Positions 26,198 to 35,520 of a DNA stretch of 64,000 nt are shown piece by piece (the stretch's first letter is position 1; every line of letters begins with the position of its first letter). Below the pieces are notes generated by a model. That model had not been told where the DNA came from. It made no database searches and saw only the letters and a program-made list of their open reading frames with translations. Source of the DNA: Actinomycetes bacterium. GTDB taxonomy: Bacteria > Actinomycetota > Acidimicrobiia > Acidimicrobiales > Ilumatobacteraceae. A program made the translations under genes and the position numbers. The DNA is taken from contig JAIOPC010000009.1 of assembly GCA_021414085.1 (NCBI GenBank), positions 62,001 through 126,000 on the forward strand. Direction: 5' to 3'.

Positions 26198-27154
26198 ATG
26201 AGTGTGACCTATCGAATGGCCGAGCGAGCCGACCTCCCGGCGCTGTGCGCTCTGATCAACGCGGCGCACCGCGCCGACGGCACCCCGCAGGTGCTGTCGC
26301 TGGAGGAGCTGACCGAAGACCTCGACGACTCGGGGGATCTGACCTCCGATGTTCGGCTGGGGCTGCTCGGAAACGAGCTCGTTGGCTACGTTCGGGCGCT
26401 GCACTTTCCGAGCGACGAGTTGTGGGAGCGCTGCTACCTCGTCGGCACGGTGCATCCGGAACATCGAGGCAACGGCATCGGCCGAACGTTGATGGCGTGG
26501 GGCGTCGAGTGCGGAACCGCCTTGTTACGTTCATCCACCAACGAGTTTCCGAAGTACCTGCGCGTTGAGCTGCACGAGAGCAGTGTCGACGCGCGTCACC
26601 TGTTCGAGCGGCTTGGGTTCCGCGATGTGCGAAAGTTCGAAGAGTTGCTGCGCCCGCTCACGAAGTTGCCACCTGTGCAGGAGCCAGTCGGCGTCCGCAT
26701 CGTGGCGTGGCCCGGCGATCGCGACGAGGAGATCCGCGACGTCAAGAACAAGGCGTTCGCTGATCATTGGGGTTCGACACCAACTCCAGCGAACAAATGG
26801 AAGACATGGGTTCACGGCTTCGGCAGCTTCCCCGAGCAGTCGTTCATCGCAGTCGACGAGGCGAATCACGTCGTGGCGTACTCGTTGAATCACCGTTACC
26901 CCGCCGACGACGAGATCCTTGGCCGCCGCGACGGGTGGATCATGAACCTCGGCACGCTGCCCGAATGGCGTGGGCGAGGAGTCGCATCGGCCCTCATCGT
27001 TCGTTCGCTGCATGCATTCGCCGCGGCCGGGCTGACGCACGCGTCCATCGGCGTCGACAGCGACAGCCTCACGGGCGCCGTTCGTCTGTACAAGTCGCTC
27101 GGTTTCACCACCAACCGAAGCCACACCACGCTAGAGATCGAACTGGAGCCGTGA
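26198..27154 (+). CDS. Tandem GNAT acetyltransferase (mycothiol synthase-like layout)
   Basis: A 318-residue protein made of two GNAT domains. Acetyl-CoA-binding loops are seen twice: VHPEHRGNGIGRTLM in the first half and LPEWRGRGVASALIVRSL in the second. The arrangement resembles MshD (mycothiol synthase), the final step of mycothiol synthesis, but many actinobacterial tandem GNATs share it. It lies 14 bp upstream of the aldehyde dehydrogenase gene. I therefore keep the general name. Confidence 0.8.
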   Translation: MSVTYRMAERADLPALCALINAAHRADGTPQVLSLEELTEDLDDSGDLTSDVRLGLLGNELVGYVRALHFPSDELWERCYLVGTVHPEHRGNGIGRTLMAWGVECGTALLRSSTNEFPKYLRVELHESSVDARHLFERLGFRDVRKFEELLRPLTKLPPVQEPVGVRIVAWPGDRDEEIRDVKNKAFADHWGSTPTPANKWKTWVHGFGSFPEQSFIAVDEANHVVAYSLNHRYPADDEILGRRDGWIMNLGTLPEWRGRGVASALIVRSLHAFAAAGLTHASIGVDSDSLTGAVRLYKSLGFTTNRSHTTLEIELEP

Positions 27155-27168
27155 CGTAGCATCTGGCT

Positions 27169-28626
27169 ATGGATTACCCCGTCACCCCGCTTGCAGAAAT
27201 TGCTACGAAGGTCGCCGCGGCACGGGCGGCGTTCGCCGCCGGCACCACCCGCCCGCAGGCGTGGCGGCGCGAAACACTGGAACGGTTGCGCGATTTAGTG
27301 ACGGAGCGCGAAGAGCAATTGCTCGATGCGTTGGCCGCCGACTTTGGCAAGCCGCGGTTCGAAGCGTGGACAACTGAGCTGGGCTACGTCACCAGCGATA
27401 TCAACCACACACTCGCTCACTTGAGCGCGTGGATGCAGCCCGATCGCGTCAGCACTCCGCTGGCCTTTAAGCCGGGTTCATCGCACATCGTGGCCGAGCC
27501 GGTTGGTGTGGCGTGTGTCATCTCCCCGTGGAACTACCCGGTGCAGCTGCTCCTCGCGCCGATGGTCGCCGCGATCGCCGCCGGTAACGCCGTCGTGGGC
27601 AAGCCCAGCGAATTGGCGCCGCACTCCAGCGCCGCGGTGTCCAGCCTGATCGAAGCGATCGGCGACCCGGCCGTGAGTGTCGTGCAGGGCGGCGTTGCCG
27701 AAACCAGCGAACTACTCGCGCAGCGCTTCGACCACATCCTCTACACCGGCAACTCGCGAGTTGCCCGCATCGTCATGCGCGCCGCTGCTGAGAATCTGAC
27801 ACCGGTGACACTCGAGCTCGGCGGCAAGAGCCCAGCCGTCGTCAGCCGCCACGCGAACGTGAACGTCGCCGCTCGCCGCATTGCGTGGGGCAAGTTCATC
27901 AACGCGGGTCAGACGTGCATTGCTCCCGACTACGTGCTGGTCGAGCGACCGGTGCACGACGAGCTAGTCGCAGCGATCGGCAAACACATCAGCGAGTTCT
28001 ACGGCGCCGACCCGCAGGCCAGCGCCGACTACACCCGCATTGTCAACGAGCCCCACTTCCACCGCCTTGAGAAGCTGCTCGACAGCGGCAAGGTCGCCAT
28101 CGGTGGCACCACCGACGTCGACACCCGCTACATCGCACCAACTGTGCTCACCGGCGTAGCGGTCGACGATCCGGTGATGGGCGAAGAAGTCTTCGGGCCC
28201 ATCCTGCCGATCATCGCCGTCGACTCAGTGGCGCAGGCAATCGAGTTCATTCAGCAACGTGCGCAAGACGGCGACAAGCCGCTCGCGCTGTACACGTTCA
28301 GCGACAGCGATGCCGAGAACGAGCAGGTCATTGCGGGCACCAGCAGCGGTGGAGTGTGCGTGAACGGAACGCTGCTGCACTTCAGTAACCCCAACCTTCC
28401 CTTCGGTGGCATCGGCGAAAGCGGAATGGGTTCGTACCACGGCAAATTCGGGTTCGACACGTTCAGCCATCGCCGCGGTGTGCACGAGCGCAGCACGCGC
28501 ATCGACCCGGCAATGCTGTACCCGCCGTACACACCGAAGAAGCAGAAGATGGTTCGCAAGGGCATGACGATGCTCGACCCGCGCGACATGGGCGCAAAAC
28601 TCCGCGGAGCGCTACGGGGTAAGTAA
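27169..28626 (+). CDS. Aldehyde dehydrogenase (class 3-like)
   Basis: A 485-residue NAD(P)-dependent aldehyde dehydrogenase. The catalytic cysteine C250 is in NAGQTCIAPDYVL, the general base E216 in TLELGGKSP, and the oxyanion Asn in SPWNYPVQLLL (N122). Length and the C-terminal hydrophobic region after SHRRGVHERS fit the class 3 fatty-aldehyde group, which often has a membrane-proximal tail. Its 3' end overlaps engB (convergent) by 15 bp. Confidence 0.92.
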   Translation: MDYPVTPLAEIATKVAAARAAFAAGTTRPQAWRRETLERLRDLVTEREEQLLDALAADFGKPRFEAWTTELGYVTSDINHTLAHLSAWMQPDRVSTPLAFKPGSSHIVAEPVGVACVISPWNYPVQLLLAPMVAAIAAGNAVVGKPSELAPHSSAAVSSLIEAIGDPAVSVVQGGVAETSELLAQRFDHILYTGNSRVARIVMRAAAENLTPVTLELGGKSPAVVSRHANVNVAARRIAWGKFINAGQTCIAPDYVLVERPVHDELVAAIGKHISEFYGADPQASADYTRIVNEPHFHRLEKLLDSGKVAIGGTTDVDTRYIAPTVLTGVAVDDPVMGEEVFGPILPIIAVDSVAQAIEFIQQRAQDGDKPLALYTFSDSDAENEQVIAGTSSGGVCVNGTLLHFSNPNLPFGGIGESGMGSYHGKFGFDTFSHRRGVHERSTRIDPAMLYPPYTPKKQKMVRKGMTMLDPRDMGAKLRGALRGK

Positions 28627-29190
28627 CGCCAGCAGGTGGCGCTGCATCGCTTCGATGCCGGTGCCTTTGGCGGCGCTCGCCCACATGATGTCGCCTTCTG
28701 CGAGCGAGCATCCGGCAGCAAGTTGCTTGCGACGTGTTGCCAACTTGGACGGCCGTACCTTGTCGAGCTTGGTCGCGACCACCGTGTGCGGCACTTCGTT
28801 TGCCCGCAGCCAATCGAGCATCTGCACATCGAGCTTGGTGGGGCCGATCTCACCGTCGACTAGCACCAGCACCAGTTCCAGTCCCTCGCGCTCCAGCAGG
28901 TAGCCCTCGATCATCGCTCGCCAACCCGCCTTCTCGCGGCCGGGAACCTTCGCGAATCCGTAGCCGGGAAGGTCGACGACGGTGCCGCCAGTCGGCAGCC
29001 GAAACAGGTTCAGCAATTGCGTGCGACCGGGTGTGTTGGAAACCTTGGCTAACTGTCGTTGATTCGCCAACGCATTGATCAGCGATGACTTGCCGACGTT
29101 GCTGCGGCCAACGAAGGCGACCTCGCACGGCGTGTCGGGCAAGTCGGCGTGCCGCTTCGCCGATGTCACGAAGGTGAGGTGCAACGGCAT
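28612..29190 (-). CDS. engB: EngB/YsxC ribosome-biogenesis GTPase
   Basis: About 192 residues from ATG 29190. The G motifs are in order: G1 GRSNVGKSSL, G2 threonine in NTPGRTQ, G3 DLPGYG, G4 TKLDK and G5 SAAKGTG. EngB proteins assist assembly of the large ribosomal subunit. The upstream open frame extending to 29253 was not used because it lacks family similarity. It is divergent from the MFS gene with 36 bp between starts. Confidence 0.93.
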   Translation of the reverse strand: MPLHLTFVTSAKRHADLPDTPCEVAFVGRSNVGKSSLINALANQRQLAKVSNTPGRTQLLNLFRLPTGGTVVDLPGYGFAKVPGREKAGWRAMIEGYLLEREGLELVLVLVDGEIGPTKLDVQMLDWLRANEVPHTVVATKLDKVRPSKLATRRKQLAAGCSLAEGDIMWASAAKGTGIEAMQRHLLALLTP

Positions 29191-29226
29191 CCTGGCCACG
29201 GTAACGCGCTGAGTAGCGTCGCCACC

Positions 29227-30435
29227 GTGCCGTTGCTGCCAGCGCAAACCCACGCAGACGCCCGCGTGCTCCTGACGACGCGGGCCGTGCGTGGATTTGT
29301 CGACGGTTTGGTCAGTGTCGCAATCGCGGCGCTGCTGCCATTGCTCGGATTCTCCAACCTGCAGATCGGTGTCACGGTCACCGGCATGCTGCTGGGCTCG
29401 GCGATGGTGACGTTGTTGGTGGGCACACGCGGTAACGCGATTCCGCGACGGACCCTGCTGTTCGCCGGTGCTGCAGTGATGATTCTCAGCGGCCTCACGT
29501 TCGGCGCGTTTACACAGTTCGCGATTCTGCTAGCCGTTGGTGTCGTGGGAACGCTCAACCCAAGCGCGGGCGACGTCAGCATGTTCTTGCCGCTTGAGCA
29601 ATCACTGCTCGCGGCCACGACGCCAGCAACGACACGGACGGCGCTGTACGCCCGCTACGCGTTTGCAGGAGGACTGGCTGGCGCTCTTGGCTCGCAAGCG
29701 ATTGCGATTCCCGAGGCGGTCGCACGTCACACATCCGTCTCGCACGAGACCGCTTTTCGCGCGTGTTTCGTGCTGTACTCGTTGGCCGGGGTGGCGGTCT
29801 GGTTGATGTATCGCTCACTCACCCAGGAGAGCGAGGCTGGCAGCGCACCGGCGACTCCACTTGGACCTTCACGCACAGTCGTGTATCGGCTGGCCGCGCT
29901 GTTCTCACTGGACGCTTTTGGTGGCGGCTTCGTCGTGCAGTCGCTGCTGGTGTTGTGGCTGTTCCAACGTTTCGAGATCTCAGTGAGTGGAATTGGCACG
30001 CTGCTGCTCATCACCGGTGTGTGCAGTGCCGCGTCTGGTTTTGTCGCCGCCTGGTTAGCGACACGTATTGGCCCAATACGAACCATGGTGTTCACTCACG
30101 TTCCCGCCAATTGCTTTCTGATCGCGGCAGCCTTCATGCCAACGATGTCGTGGGCGCTGACGATGCTGGTGCTGCGCAGCCTGCTGAGCCAGATGGATGT
30201 TCCGGTGCGCACGTCGTACGTGATGTCGGTGGTTTCACCTCCCGAACGGGCGGCGGCGGCGAGTGTCACCAACGTGCCCCGCAGCCTCGCCTCCGCGCTT
30301 TCGCCAACTGTCGCTGGCTGGATGTTGCAGAACAGTTCGTTCGGCTGGCCGTTGATCGTTGCTGGCGCTTGCAAGATCGTGTACGACCTGCTGCTACTGG
30401 CCGGTTTCCGCCATCAACAGCTTGTTGAGACCTAA
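29227..30435 (+). CDS. MFS transporter
   Basis: About 402 residues from GTG 29227, with around eleven to twelve predicted helices. The segments IGVTVTGMLLGSAMVTLLVGTRGN and WLATRIGPIRTMVFTH resemble the inter-helix loops of the two MFS halves, with a basic cytoplasmic loop between them. SQMDVPVRTSYVMSVVSPPERAAAASVTN is typical of a drug or metabolite exporter subgroup. No substrate is indicated by neighbours. Its end overlaps the ApbE gene tail to tail by 4 bp. Confidence 0.85.
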   Translation: MPLLPAQTHADARVLLTTRAVRGFVDGLVSVAIAALLPLLGFSNLQIGVTVTGMLLGSAMVTLLVGTRGNAIPRRTLLFAGAAVMILSGLTFGAFTQFAILLAVGVVGTLNPSAGDVSMFLPLEQSLLAATTPATTRTALYARYAFAGGLAGALGSQAIAIPEAVARHTSVSHETAFRACFVLYSLAGVAVWLMYRSLTQESEAGSAPATPLGPSRTVVYRLAALFSLDAFGGGFVVQSLLVLWLFQRFEISVSGIGTLLLITGVCSAASGFVAAWLATRIGPIRTMVFTHVPANCFLIAAAFMPTMSWALTMLVLRSLLSQMDVPVRTSYVMSVVSPPERAAAASVTNVPRSLASALSPTVAGWMLQNSSFGWPLIVAGACKIVYDLLLLAGFRHQQLVET

Positions 30436-31202
30436 CCAAGTTCGAGGTGAGCGTCGAAGTCGTCGGTGCTGAGCACTTGCCGGTCGTAGGTAATGAGGCA
30501 GCCGCTATAGCGCTTGTGTCCGGCGAGCCACGTCAGTCCTTGCGTTCCCATGACCAACAGAGTCGTCGCGTACGCATCTGCATCAGCTGCGTCCGGACCA
30601 ACAACGGTGGCGCAAGCAAACTGGTCGACTGCCTGTCCGGTGCGGGGATCGATGATGTGCGCACCGCGTTCGTAGCAACCACTCGTCGCCACCGCCATCG
30701 AACCTTCCACACGGACGGTAAGGGCGATCGCGTTGTCGGCAACCGGATCGCGAACACCGATCCTCCATGGCTGACCATCGGCGTTGGCGCCGCCAACGGC
30801 AACATCGCCACCGGCGTTAATGCAGTAGTTCAATACGCCGTGGCGCTGGAGCAATTCGATGGCTCGCTGAACCGACCAACCCTTCACATAGCCGCACGGG
30901 TTGAAGCGAGTGCCGTTAGGCGACGGAAGCGACCACACGTCGAAGACACCATCGGTGTCAGCACACAGTTCGCCGCATCGTTGGAGCACCTCGCGCACGT
31001 CGTCGCTGACGTCGTTATCAGTTGGTGCTAACTCGCCGCGCCCGATGCGACTGATGGTGCTGTCGGTGATGTACGGACTGAACACGGCGTCGACTTCGTG
31101 GAACCAAGCGACCAATTCGTCGACCACGGCTCGATCGTCGCAATCAACAAGTTCGATGCTGAAGGCCGTGCCCATCACTTGTTCGACATGATGCAAGGCC
31201 AT
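30432..31202 (-). CDS. apbE: ApbE-type FAD:protein FMN transferase
   Basis: About 256 residues from ATG 31202. Family landmarks are MGTAFSIEL at the start, FNPCGYVKGWSVQRAIELL, INAGGDVAVGG (flavin and metal binding), and ATSGCYERGAHIIDPRTG with the later DADAYATTLLVMG. ApbE covalently attaches FMN to a threonine of its target. The neighbouring gene encodes an FMN-binding-domain protein with the matching target motif, so the substrate is probably local. No lipoprotein signal is visible, unlike many ApbE proteins. Confidence 0.9.
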   Translation of the reverse strand: MALHHVEQVMGTAFSIELVDCDDRAVVDELVAWFHEVDAVFSPYITDSTISRIGRGELAPTDNDVSDDVREVLQRCGELCADTDGVFDVWSLPSPNGTRFNPCGYVKGWSVQRAIELLQRHGVLNYCINAGGDVAVGGANADGQPWRIGVRDPVADNAIALTVRVEGSMAVATSGCYERGAHIIDPRTGQAVDQFACATVVGPDAADADAYATTLLVMGTQGLTWLAGHKRYSGCLITYDRQVLSTDDFDAHLELG

Positions 31203-31209
31203 GTGGTCG

Positions 31210-31824
31210 TCAGGCCGCTGAAGTCGCCGCGTCGAGCGCTGACTGCAGCGAGATCGTGTAGCTCTGCCATGTGTACGTCGCGCCAGACACCGAGTCGATG
31301 TTGGCATCCTGCGCAGCCAAAGCTTCGGCCGTCAGGGTGGGCAGTGCTCGTTCGTTGATGCGCACGCTCTTGCGGTCGTCGTCGGGGTACGAGAGCACTT
31401 CAACGTCGGTGAGGAGACCACCACTGACCACAATCTGCACCTGCACCGTTCCCCAACGATTGGTGTCGGGCACTCCTACGAACACACCATCGGCAATTGC
31501 CGCTGGCGCAGTCGCGGTGGTCGTTTCAGTGCCGCCCCCAGTGGTCGCTGCGGTCGTTCCTGCCGTCGTTTCTGCCGTCGTTTCGTCGGTCGCCGACTCG
31601 GTCTCGAACGCAATCGTCGCAGACGTTGTGGCACCGGGCGACGGGGTGACAGCCACCGTGGTGGGTACGTCGTCTTGCTTCGCGAACAGAGCGGCAAGGC
31701 CGAGCGTTGACGCAGTGCTCAGGGTCACAGCAGCGATCTTGGCGCCACGCGCCGGCTTCACGCGCCGACCCACCGGAGCCTTACGCGCGGGAGGTTGTAG
31801 CGACGGCGGCGGGAAGATGCTCAT
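31210..31824 (-). CDS. FMN-binding domain protein, target of ApbE flavinylation
   Basis: A 204-residue protein with one N-terminal helix (about 28-48), a Thr-rich linker (60-108), and an extracytoplasmic FMN-binding domain. SGATYT at 180-185 is the flavinylation motif, so T185 should carry covalent FMN. It starts inside an ATGA overlap with the ferric-reductase-like gene and precedes apbE by 7 bp. The three genes form a compact electron-transfer module that could move electrons from membrane heme to an external acceptor. Confidence 0.88.
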   Translation of the reverse strand: MSIFPPPSLQPPARKAPVGRRVKPARGAKIAAVTLSTASTLGLAALFAKQDDVPTTVAVTPSPGATTSATIAFETESATDETTAETTAGTTAATTGGGTETTTATAPAAIADGVFVGVPDTNRWGTVQVQIVVSGGLLTDVEVLSYPDDDRKSVRINERALPTLTAEALAAQDANIDSVSGATYTWQSYTISLQSALDAATSAA

Positions 31825-32375
31825 GACGTAACCACCCGGCGACGCCGCGACCCAAGGGTGGCGAGACGAATAAACAACGGGTAAACGGCGATGCCCACTA
31901 GAAGCGAGAGAGTACGGGTAAATGTGATCGACGATGCATCGCTGCCCGATTGATAGGCGTGCACGGCGGTGAGCACGATCGCCGGCATCGCCAACAGGTG
32001 CACGACGTGCCACGCCTTGCGCGGCAGACGCCGCCGGATGCGAGCGGTTGAGGGCAACACGACAATTGCGAACAGCCAGGTGGCGATCACACCCCAGCCG
32101 ATGTCCCAGCCGATCTCGCCGCTGGGCGCGACCAGGTCAATGAGCCGCAGGCCAGCATCGGTGTCCAAGAACGAGACCAGCATGTGGATGCCGATGAAGG
32201 TCAGTGTCAGCCCGCCGAGCCAGTTGTGCAGCGCAAGCCACCAGTTCGGCCGGCGACGATTGCCGGTGTTGCGTGAAGAGAACAGCAGACCCCATACGAG
32301 AGCGGCAACGGCCAAAACCGCCGCAACGATCCCGGTCGACCGCGTGAGATACCACATCCACGAATTCACGATCAC
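31821..32375 (-). CDS. Ferric-reductase-like transmembrane heme protein
   Basis: A 184-residue integral membrane protein with five to six helices. Paired histidines spaced for two b hemes are visible in LHNWLGGLTLTFIGIHML and in WHVVHLLAMPAIVLTAVHAYQ. This is the ferric-reductase/MsrQ-like domain without a C-terminal flavin domain; the flavin is supplied by the next gene product. First gene of the flavin electron-transfer trio. Confidence 0.85.
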   Translation of the reverse strand: MIVNSWMWYLTRSTGIVAAVLAVAALVWGLLFSSRNTGNRRRPNWWLALHNWLGGLTLTFIGIHMLVSFLDTDAGLRLIDLVAPSGEIGWDIGWGVIATWLFAIVVLPSTARIRRRLPRKAWHVVHLLAMPAIVLTAVHAYQSGSDASSITFTRTLSLLVGIAVYPLFIRLATLGSRRRRVVTS

Positions 32376-32431
32376 AGTCTGCTGAACAAATGTGATCGAA
32401 GGATGGCAGGAACGTGAGAGTTTCGTAAGTG

Positions 32432-34603
32432 CTATTTGCGCAGCAGACGGTCCGCTGCCGCCTCGATCTCGCTCTCGCTGAGCAGCACAAGTTTCGCTGC
32501 ATCGCCAAGCGGGATGAAGCTGTCCTTGCTCGCCACACGTGCCATGCGCCCGCTGAATCCGTTGTCGATCAGCGCGGCAAGCACACCTTCTGCAACACCG
32601 CCCGACGCGCGTGTTTCGTCGACCACCAGCACCTTGCCTGTTGCTTTGGCCTCGTAGAGCATGTCGTCAATGGGAAGTGGGCTGATCCAGCGCAGGTCGA
32701 CGACTCGCACTTTCTTGCCGCGTTGGCGCAGTTTGTTGGCGACGCGCAGCGACATGTAGACGCCATTGCCGAAGGTGAGAATTGTCAGGTCCTTGCCGCC
32801 GCCGTACGTGCGCGCAGAACCAATCGGAACGTGAACCTTGGGGTTCGGTGCGGCCAGCCACGCCTTGTCGCCCGCGACCAACATGTCGGCGGTGTGGTAG
32901 CGCGCAATTGGCTCAACGAACACGCCCACGGTCCCGTCGAGTTGCGCGCTCGCTGCCAACGTGCGCAACATCGCCGCTGCGTCGTCGGGCCGCGCCGGCA
33001 CCCCCACAACAACACCGGGAAGGTCGCGCAACACCGTCAACGAATCGTCGTTGTGGAAGTGACCACCGAAACCTTCCTGGTAACCCAGGCCGGCAATGCG
33101 CACGACCATGCCGTTGCGATACTGCCCGTTGGAAAAGAACTGCAAAGTCGCCGCTTCGCCGCGCAGCTGATCTTGCGCGTTGTGCAGGTACGCCAAGTAC
33201 TGAATCTCGGCGATCGGCACGAATCCGCTGACCGCGGCGCCCAACGCCAAGCCAAGAATGCTGGTCTCGTCGAGCAGCGTGTCGAACACCCGCGCCGCGC
33301 CCGCTTGCGCGAGCAGGCCCTTCGTCACGCCATACACGCCGCCCTTAGCGGCCACGTCTTCACCGAAGATGATCACCTCCGGGTGATCGCGCAACAATTC
33401 CGAGAGCGTGGTGTTGATCGACTGGGCCAGCGTGAGCGGCGCCACAGGTGCAGCTTCAGGTTGTGCCACGGATGTCGCACCTGCGAGAACGATCCGTGCG
33501 AGCTCCTGCGGGTTGCGCGGAGCGAGTGGCGCCATCACGATGTCGGCCGTTTTCAGTTGCGCTAGCTCGGCTACCGATGCGGCGGTCTCGTACACATTGC
33601 TGCGCAGTTGGTCGTGACGCGCCGCGAGGCTTGCGCCGGTGTGACCGCCACCGTCAACTAGAGCGCGCGCCGTTGCAAGAATCGGATCGCGCTCGCTGTC
33701 GGCGCGCATTTCAGCAGGAGTGCGGTACGCCGACTCGACATCCGTTCCCGCGTGGCCACCGAAGCGCACGGTGCGCAGATGCAGGAAGGCCGGCTGGCGG
33801 CGCGTGCGTACCCACTCGCCCAACTCGGCCGTGAGTGCGAGCACGGCCTGGGGGTCGGTGCCGTCGACCGATTCGTAACGCAAGTGCGGTCGGTTGCTGT
33901 ATGCCGTCTCAATCCAATCGGGCGGAGTGCGCACACTGATGCCGAGCCCGTTGTCCTCGCACACAAACAACAACGGCAGCGGCAGGCGTTGGTGCGCGCA
34001 ATGCATGGCCGTGTTGACGGCTCCGGTGGCAACCGAGTGGTTCGCCGAAGCATCCCCGAAAGAGCAGACAGCCAGCGCATCGGCGGGCCACGGTGAGGCA
34101 AGACCCAAGCGCGCGCCGCGACCGATCGCGAACGCGACACCAACGGCGCGCGGTAGGTGAGAGGCGATGGTGGACGTCTGCGGAATGATCGCCAAGTCGT
34201 GGCGCCCAAATACCTTGTGCCTGCCACCCGAGATCGGTTCGTCGGTTGCCGCACACACGCCGGCGAGAATGTCGCGCACGCCCGCCAAGCCAGCGCGGGC
34301 CAGATAGAAGCCGCCGCTGCGATAGTGCAGCAGTGCCGGGTCGGTAGGGCGAAGTGCCATCGACACTGCCGCGTTGCTCTCATGCCCCGCCGAACCGATG
34401 GTGTAGAAGCCTTTGCCCTGACCGCGAAGCCAACGCGCGGCCAGGTCGCAATGACGGCTGGCCACCTGAGTGTCGAAGAGGCGCTCAAGATCCAGCACCG
34501 ATTGCTCGGAGAGAGGCTTGCTAGCCGACGGCACCTGCTCGTCAAGCGCAAGCAGCGCTGCGTGCAAGGTCGTCTCCAACGCGCCACGTGCGGGATCTGT
34601 CAT
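32432..34603 (-). CDS. Thiamine-pyrophosphate dehydrogenase E1, fused alpha and beta subunits
   Basis: About 723 residues from ATG 34603. The N-terminal 340 residues are an E1 alpha unit (GFYTIGSAGHESNAAVSMAL, the diphosphate-binding FGDASANHS and CEDNGLGISV). The C-terminal 330 residues are an E1 beta unit (INTTLSELLRDHPEVIIFGEDV, GLALGAAVSGFVPIAEIQY, VVDETRASGGVAEGV). Such fusions act on branched-chain or other 2-oxo acids within dehydrogenase complexes. No E2 or E3 gene is adjacent. The longer frame upstream of 34603 overlaps the acetyltransferase gene and was not used. Confidence 0.88.
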   Translation of the reverse strand: MTDPARGALETTLHAALLALDEQVPSASKPLSEQSVLDLERLFDTQVASRHCDLAARWLRGQGKGFYTIGSAGHESNAAVSMALRPTDPALLHYRSGGFYLARAGLAGVRDILAGVCAATDEPISGGRHKVFGRHDLAIIPQTSTIASHLPRAVGVAFAIGRGARLGLASPWPADALAVCSFGDASANHSVATGAVNTAMHCAHQRLPLPLLFVCEDNGLGISVRTPPDWIETAYSNRPHLRYESVDGTDPQAVLALTAELGEWVRTRRQPAFLHLRTVRFGGHAGTDVESAYRTPAEMRADSERDPILATARALVDGGGHTGASLAARHDQLRSNVYETAASVAELAQLKTADIVMAPLAPRNPQELARIVLAGATSVAQPEAAPVAPLTLAQSINTTLSELLRDHPEVIIFGEDVAAKGGVYGVTKGLLAQAGAARVFDTLLDETSILGLALGAAVSGFVPIAEIQYLAYLHNAQDQLRGEAATLQFFSNGQYRNGMVVRIAGLGYQEGFGGHFHNDDSLTVLRDLPGVVVGVPARPDDAAAMLRTLAASAQLDGTVGVFVEPIARYHTADMLVAGDKAWLAAPNPKVHVPIGSARTYGGGKDLTILTFGNGVYMSLRVANKLRQRGKKVRVVDLRWISPLPIDDMLYEAKATGKVLVVDETRASGGVAEGVLAALIDNGFSGRMARVASKDSFIPLGDAAKLVLLSESEIEAAADRLLRK

Positions 34604-34622
34604 GGTCACAGCTTGCCAGGCG

Positions 34623-35123
34623 CTAGATGTCGAGCCGATAGCGCACGACAACCGGATCCTCGCTGGATTGCACGACAGCGCGGTAGCGGTTGATGAGCGC
34701 GCGCATCGGGACGTTCTCGCGCAAGACATCGGCGTAGATCCGGCGCAGCCCCCGTTGGCGCGCCAGTGCGAGCAACGCATCCATGAGGCGTGTGCCGACG
34801 CCCATGCCGTGATACTCGTCGATGACGGTCACCGAGAGTTCGGGCGGACCGGCCGGTTGATCGCCGACTGAACGTGCCATCCAGCGCGCGACACCAATCG
34901 CTTTACCTTCGGGATGGTCGGGGGTGCACCGCGCCGCATCGAGCGCCAGCACAGCGGCGTTCACGACGCCATCAACATCGCTCAAACGCTCCCTTACCGC
35001 TTCCGGCAATTCGCGCACTGGCGTAAAGAACCGCAGGTGACGGGACTCGGGGCTGAGCTCCTGAAACGCCTCGTCGAAGTAGCGGTCGAAGTCGACTTTG
35101 GCCGCCTCGCGAGTCACGATCAA
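34623..35123 (-). CDS. GNAT family acetyltransferase
   Basis: A 166-residue single GNAT domain. The acetyl-CoA loop is in YHGMGVGTRLMDALLALARQRGLRRI. The N-terminal part (FDRYFDEAFQELSPESRHLRFF) resembles the acetyltransferase module found in acyl-CoA synthetase-linked protein acetyltransferases. The target is unknown. It is 19 bp upstream of the fused E1 gene on the same strand, so it might modify that enzyme, though this is only a positional guess. Confidence 0.8.
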   Translation of the reverse strand: MIVTREAAKVDFDRYFDEAFQELSPESRHLRFFTPVRELPEAVRERLSDVDGVVNAAVLALDAARCTPDHPEGKAIGVARWMARSVGDQPAGPPELSVTVIDEYHGMGVGTRLMDALLALARQRGLRRIYADVLRENVPMRALINRYRAVVQSSEDPVVVRYRLDI

Positions 35124-35152
35124 TGGCTGGTGGTTGATACCGCCATTGTGCC

Positions 35153-35239
35153 GTAGCGGCGCGGCTCCGTCGCTGCGACGGTGGACACACTGCCGATTAC
35201 ATATCGGCCGTTCACCGGTTGATCGGAGCCGCGCGCTAC
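35153..35239. other. Structured intergenic element with long-range stem
   Basis: A 16- to 17-nt inverted repeat (35153-35169 with 35224-35239, one bulge) encloses two smaller hairpins: CCGTCG-CTG-CGACGG (35167-35181, competing at its base with the outer stem) and GCCGAT-TACAT-ATCGGC (35192-35208). The region lies between two minus-strand genes and has no ORF. It could be a terminator for the antitoxin-like gene, a leader of the acetyltransferase gene or a small RNA. Confidence 0.4.
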
Positions 35240-35246
35240 GAGTGCA

Positions 35247-35420
35247 CTACTTCTTGATCTTGTCGACTGCCTTCTTCGCCTGATCGGCGACAGCCTCGAC
35301 CTTGTCGTCGATGGCATCGGGGGTCTTGCTCTGGATGACATCGGAAACCTTGTCGATCGCTTCGTTGGCTTTGCTCTTATTGCCGCCGAGCAGACCCTTG
35401 ATCTTGTCGAGAAAACTCAT
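35247..35420 (-). CDS. Small antitoxin-like protein (Rv0909/MT0933 family type)
   Basis: A 57-residue Lys/Ala/Asp-rich protein starting MSFLDKIKGLLGGNKSKANE and ending QAKKAVDKIKK. The pattern of a hydrophobic start followed by amphipathic repeats of D-K-V-x2-A matches the short actinobacterial MT0933-like antitoxin family. No adjacent toxin gene is seen, so it may be an orphan or have a different role such as a CsbD-like stress protein. Confidence 0.65.
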   Translation of the reverse strand: MSFLDKIKGLLGGNKSKANEAIDKVSDVIQSKTPDAIDDKVEAVADQAKKAVDKIKK

Positions 35421-35520
35421 TTTTGACTATTCCTCCGTATGCGCCGCGCGTTTTCGCGGGCGGGAACATTCGCACACCAATTCGGCCCGCGTCCAAACGG
35501 AGCGCGCCCCTGGATCGCCG

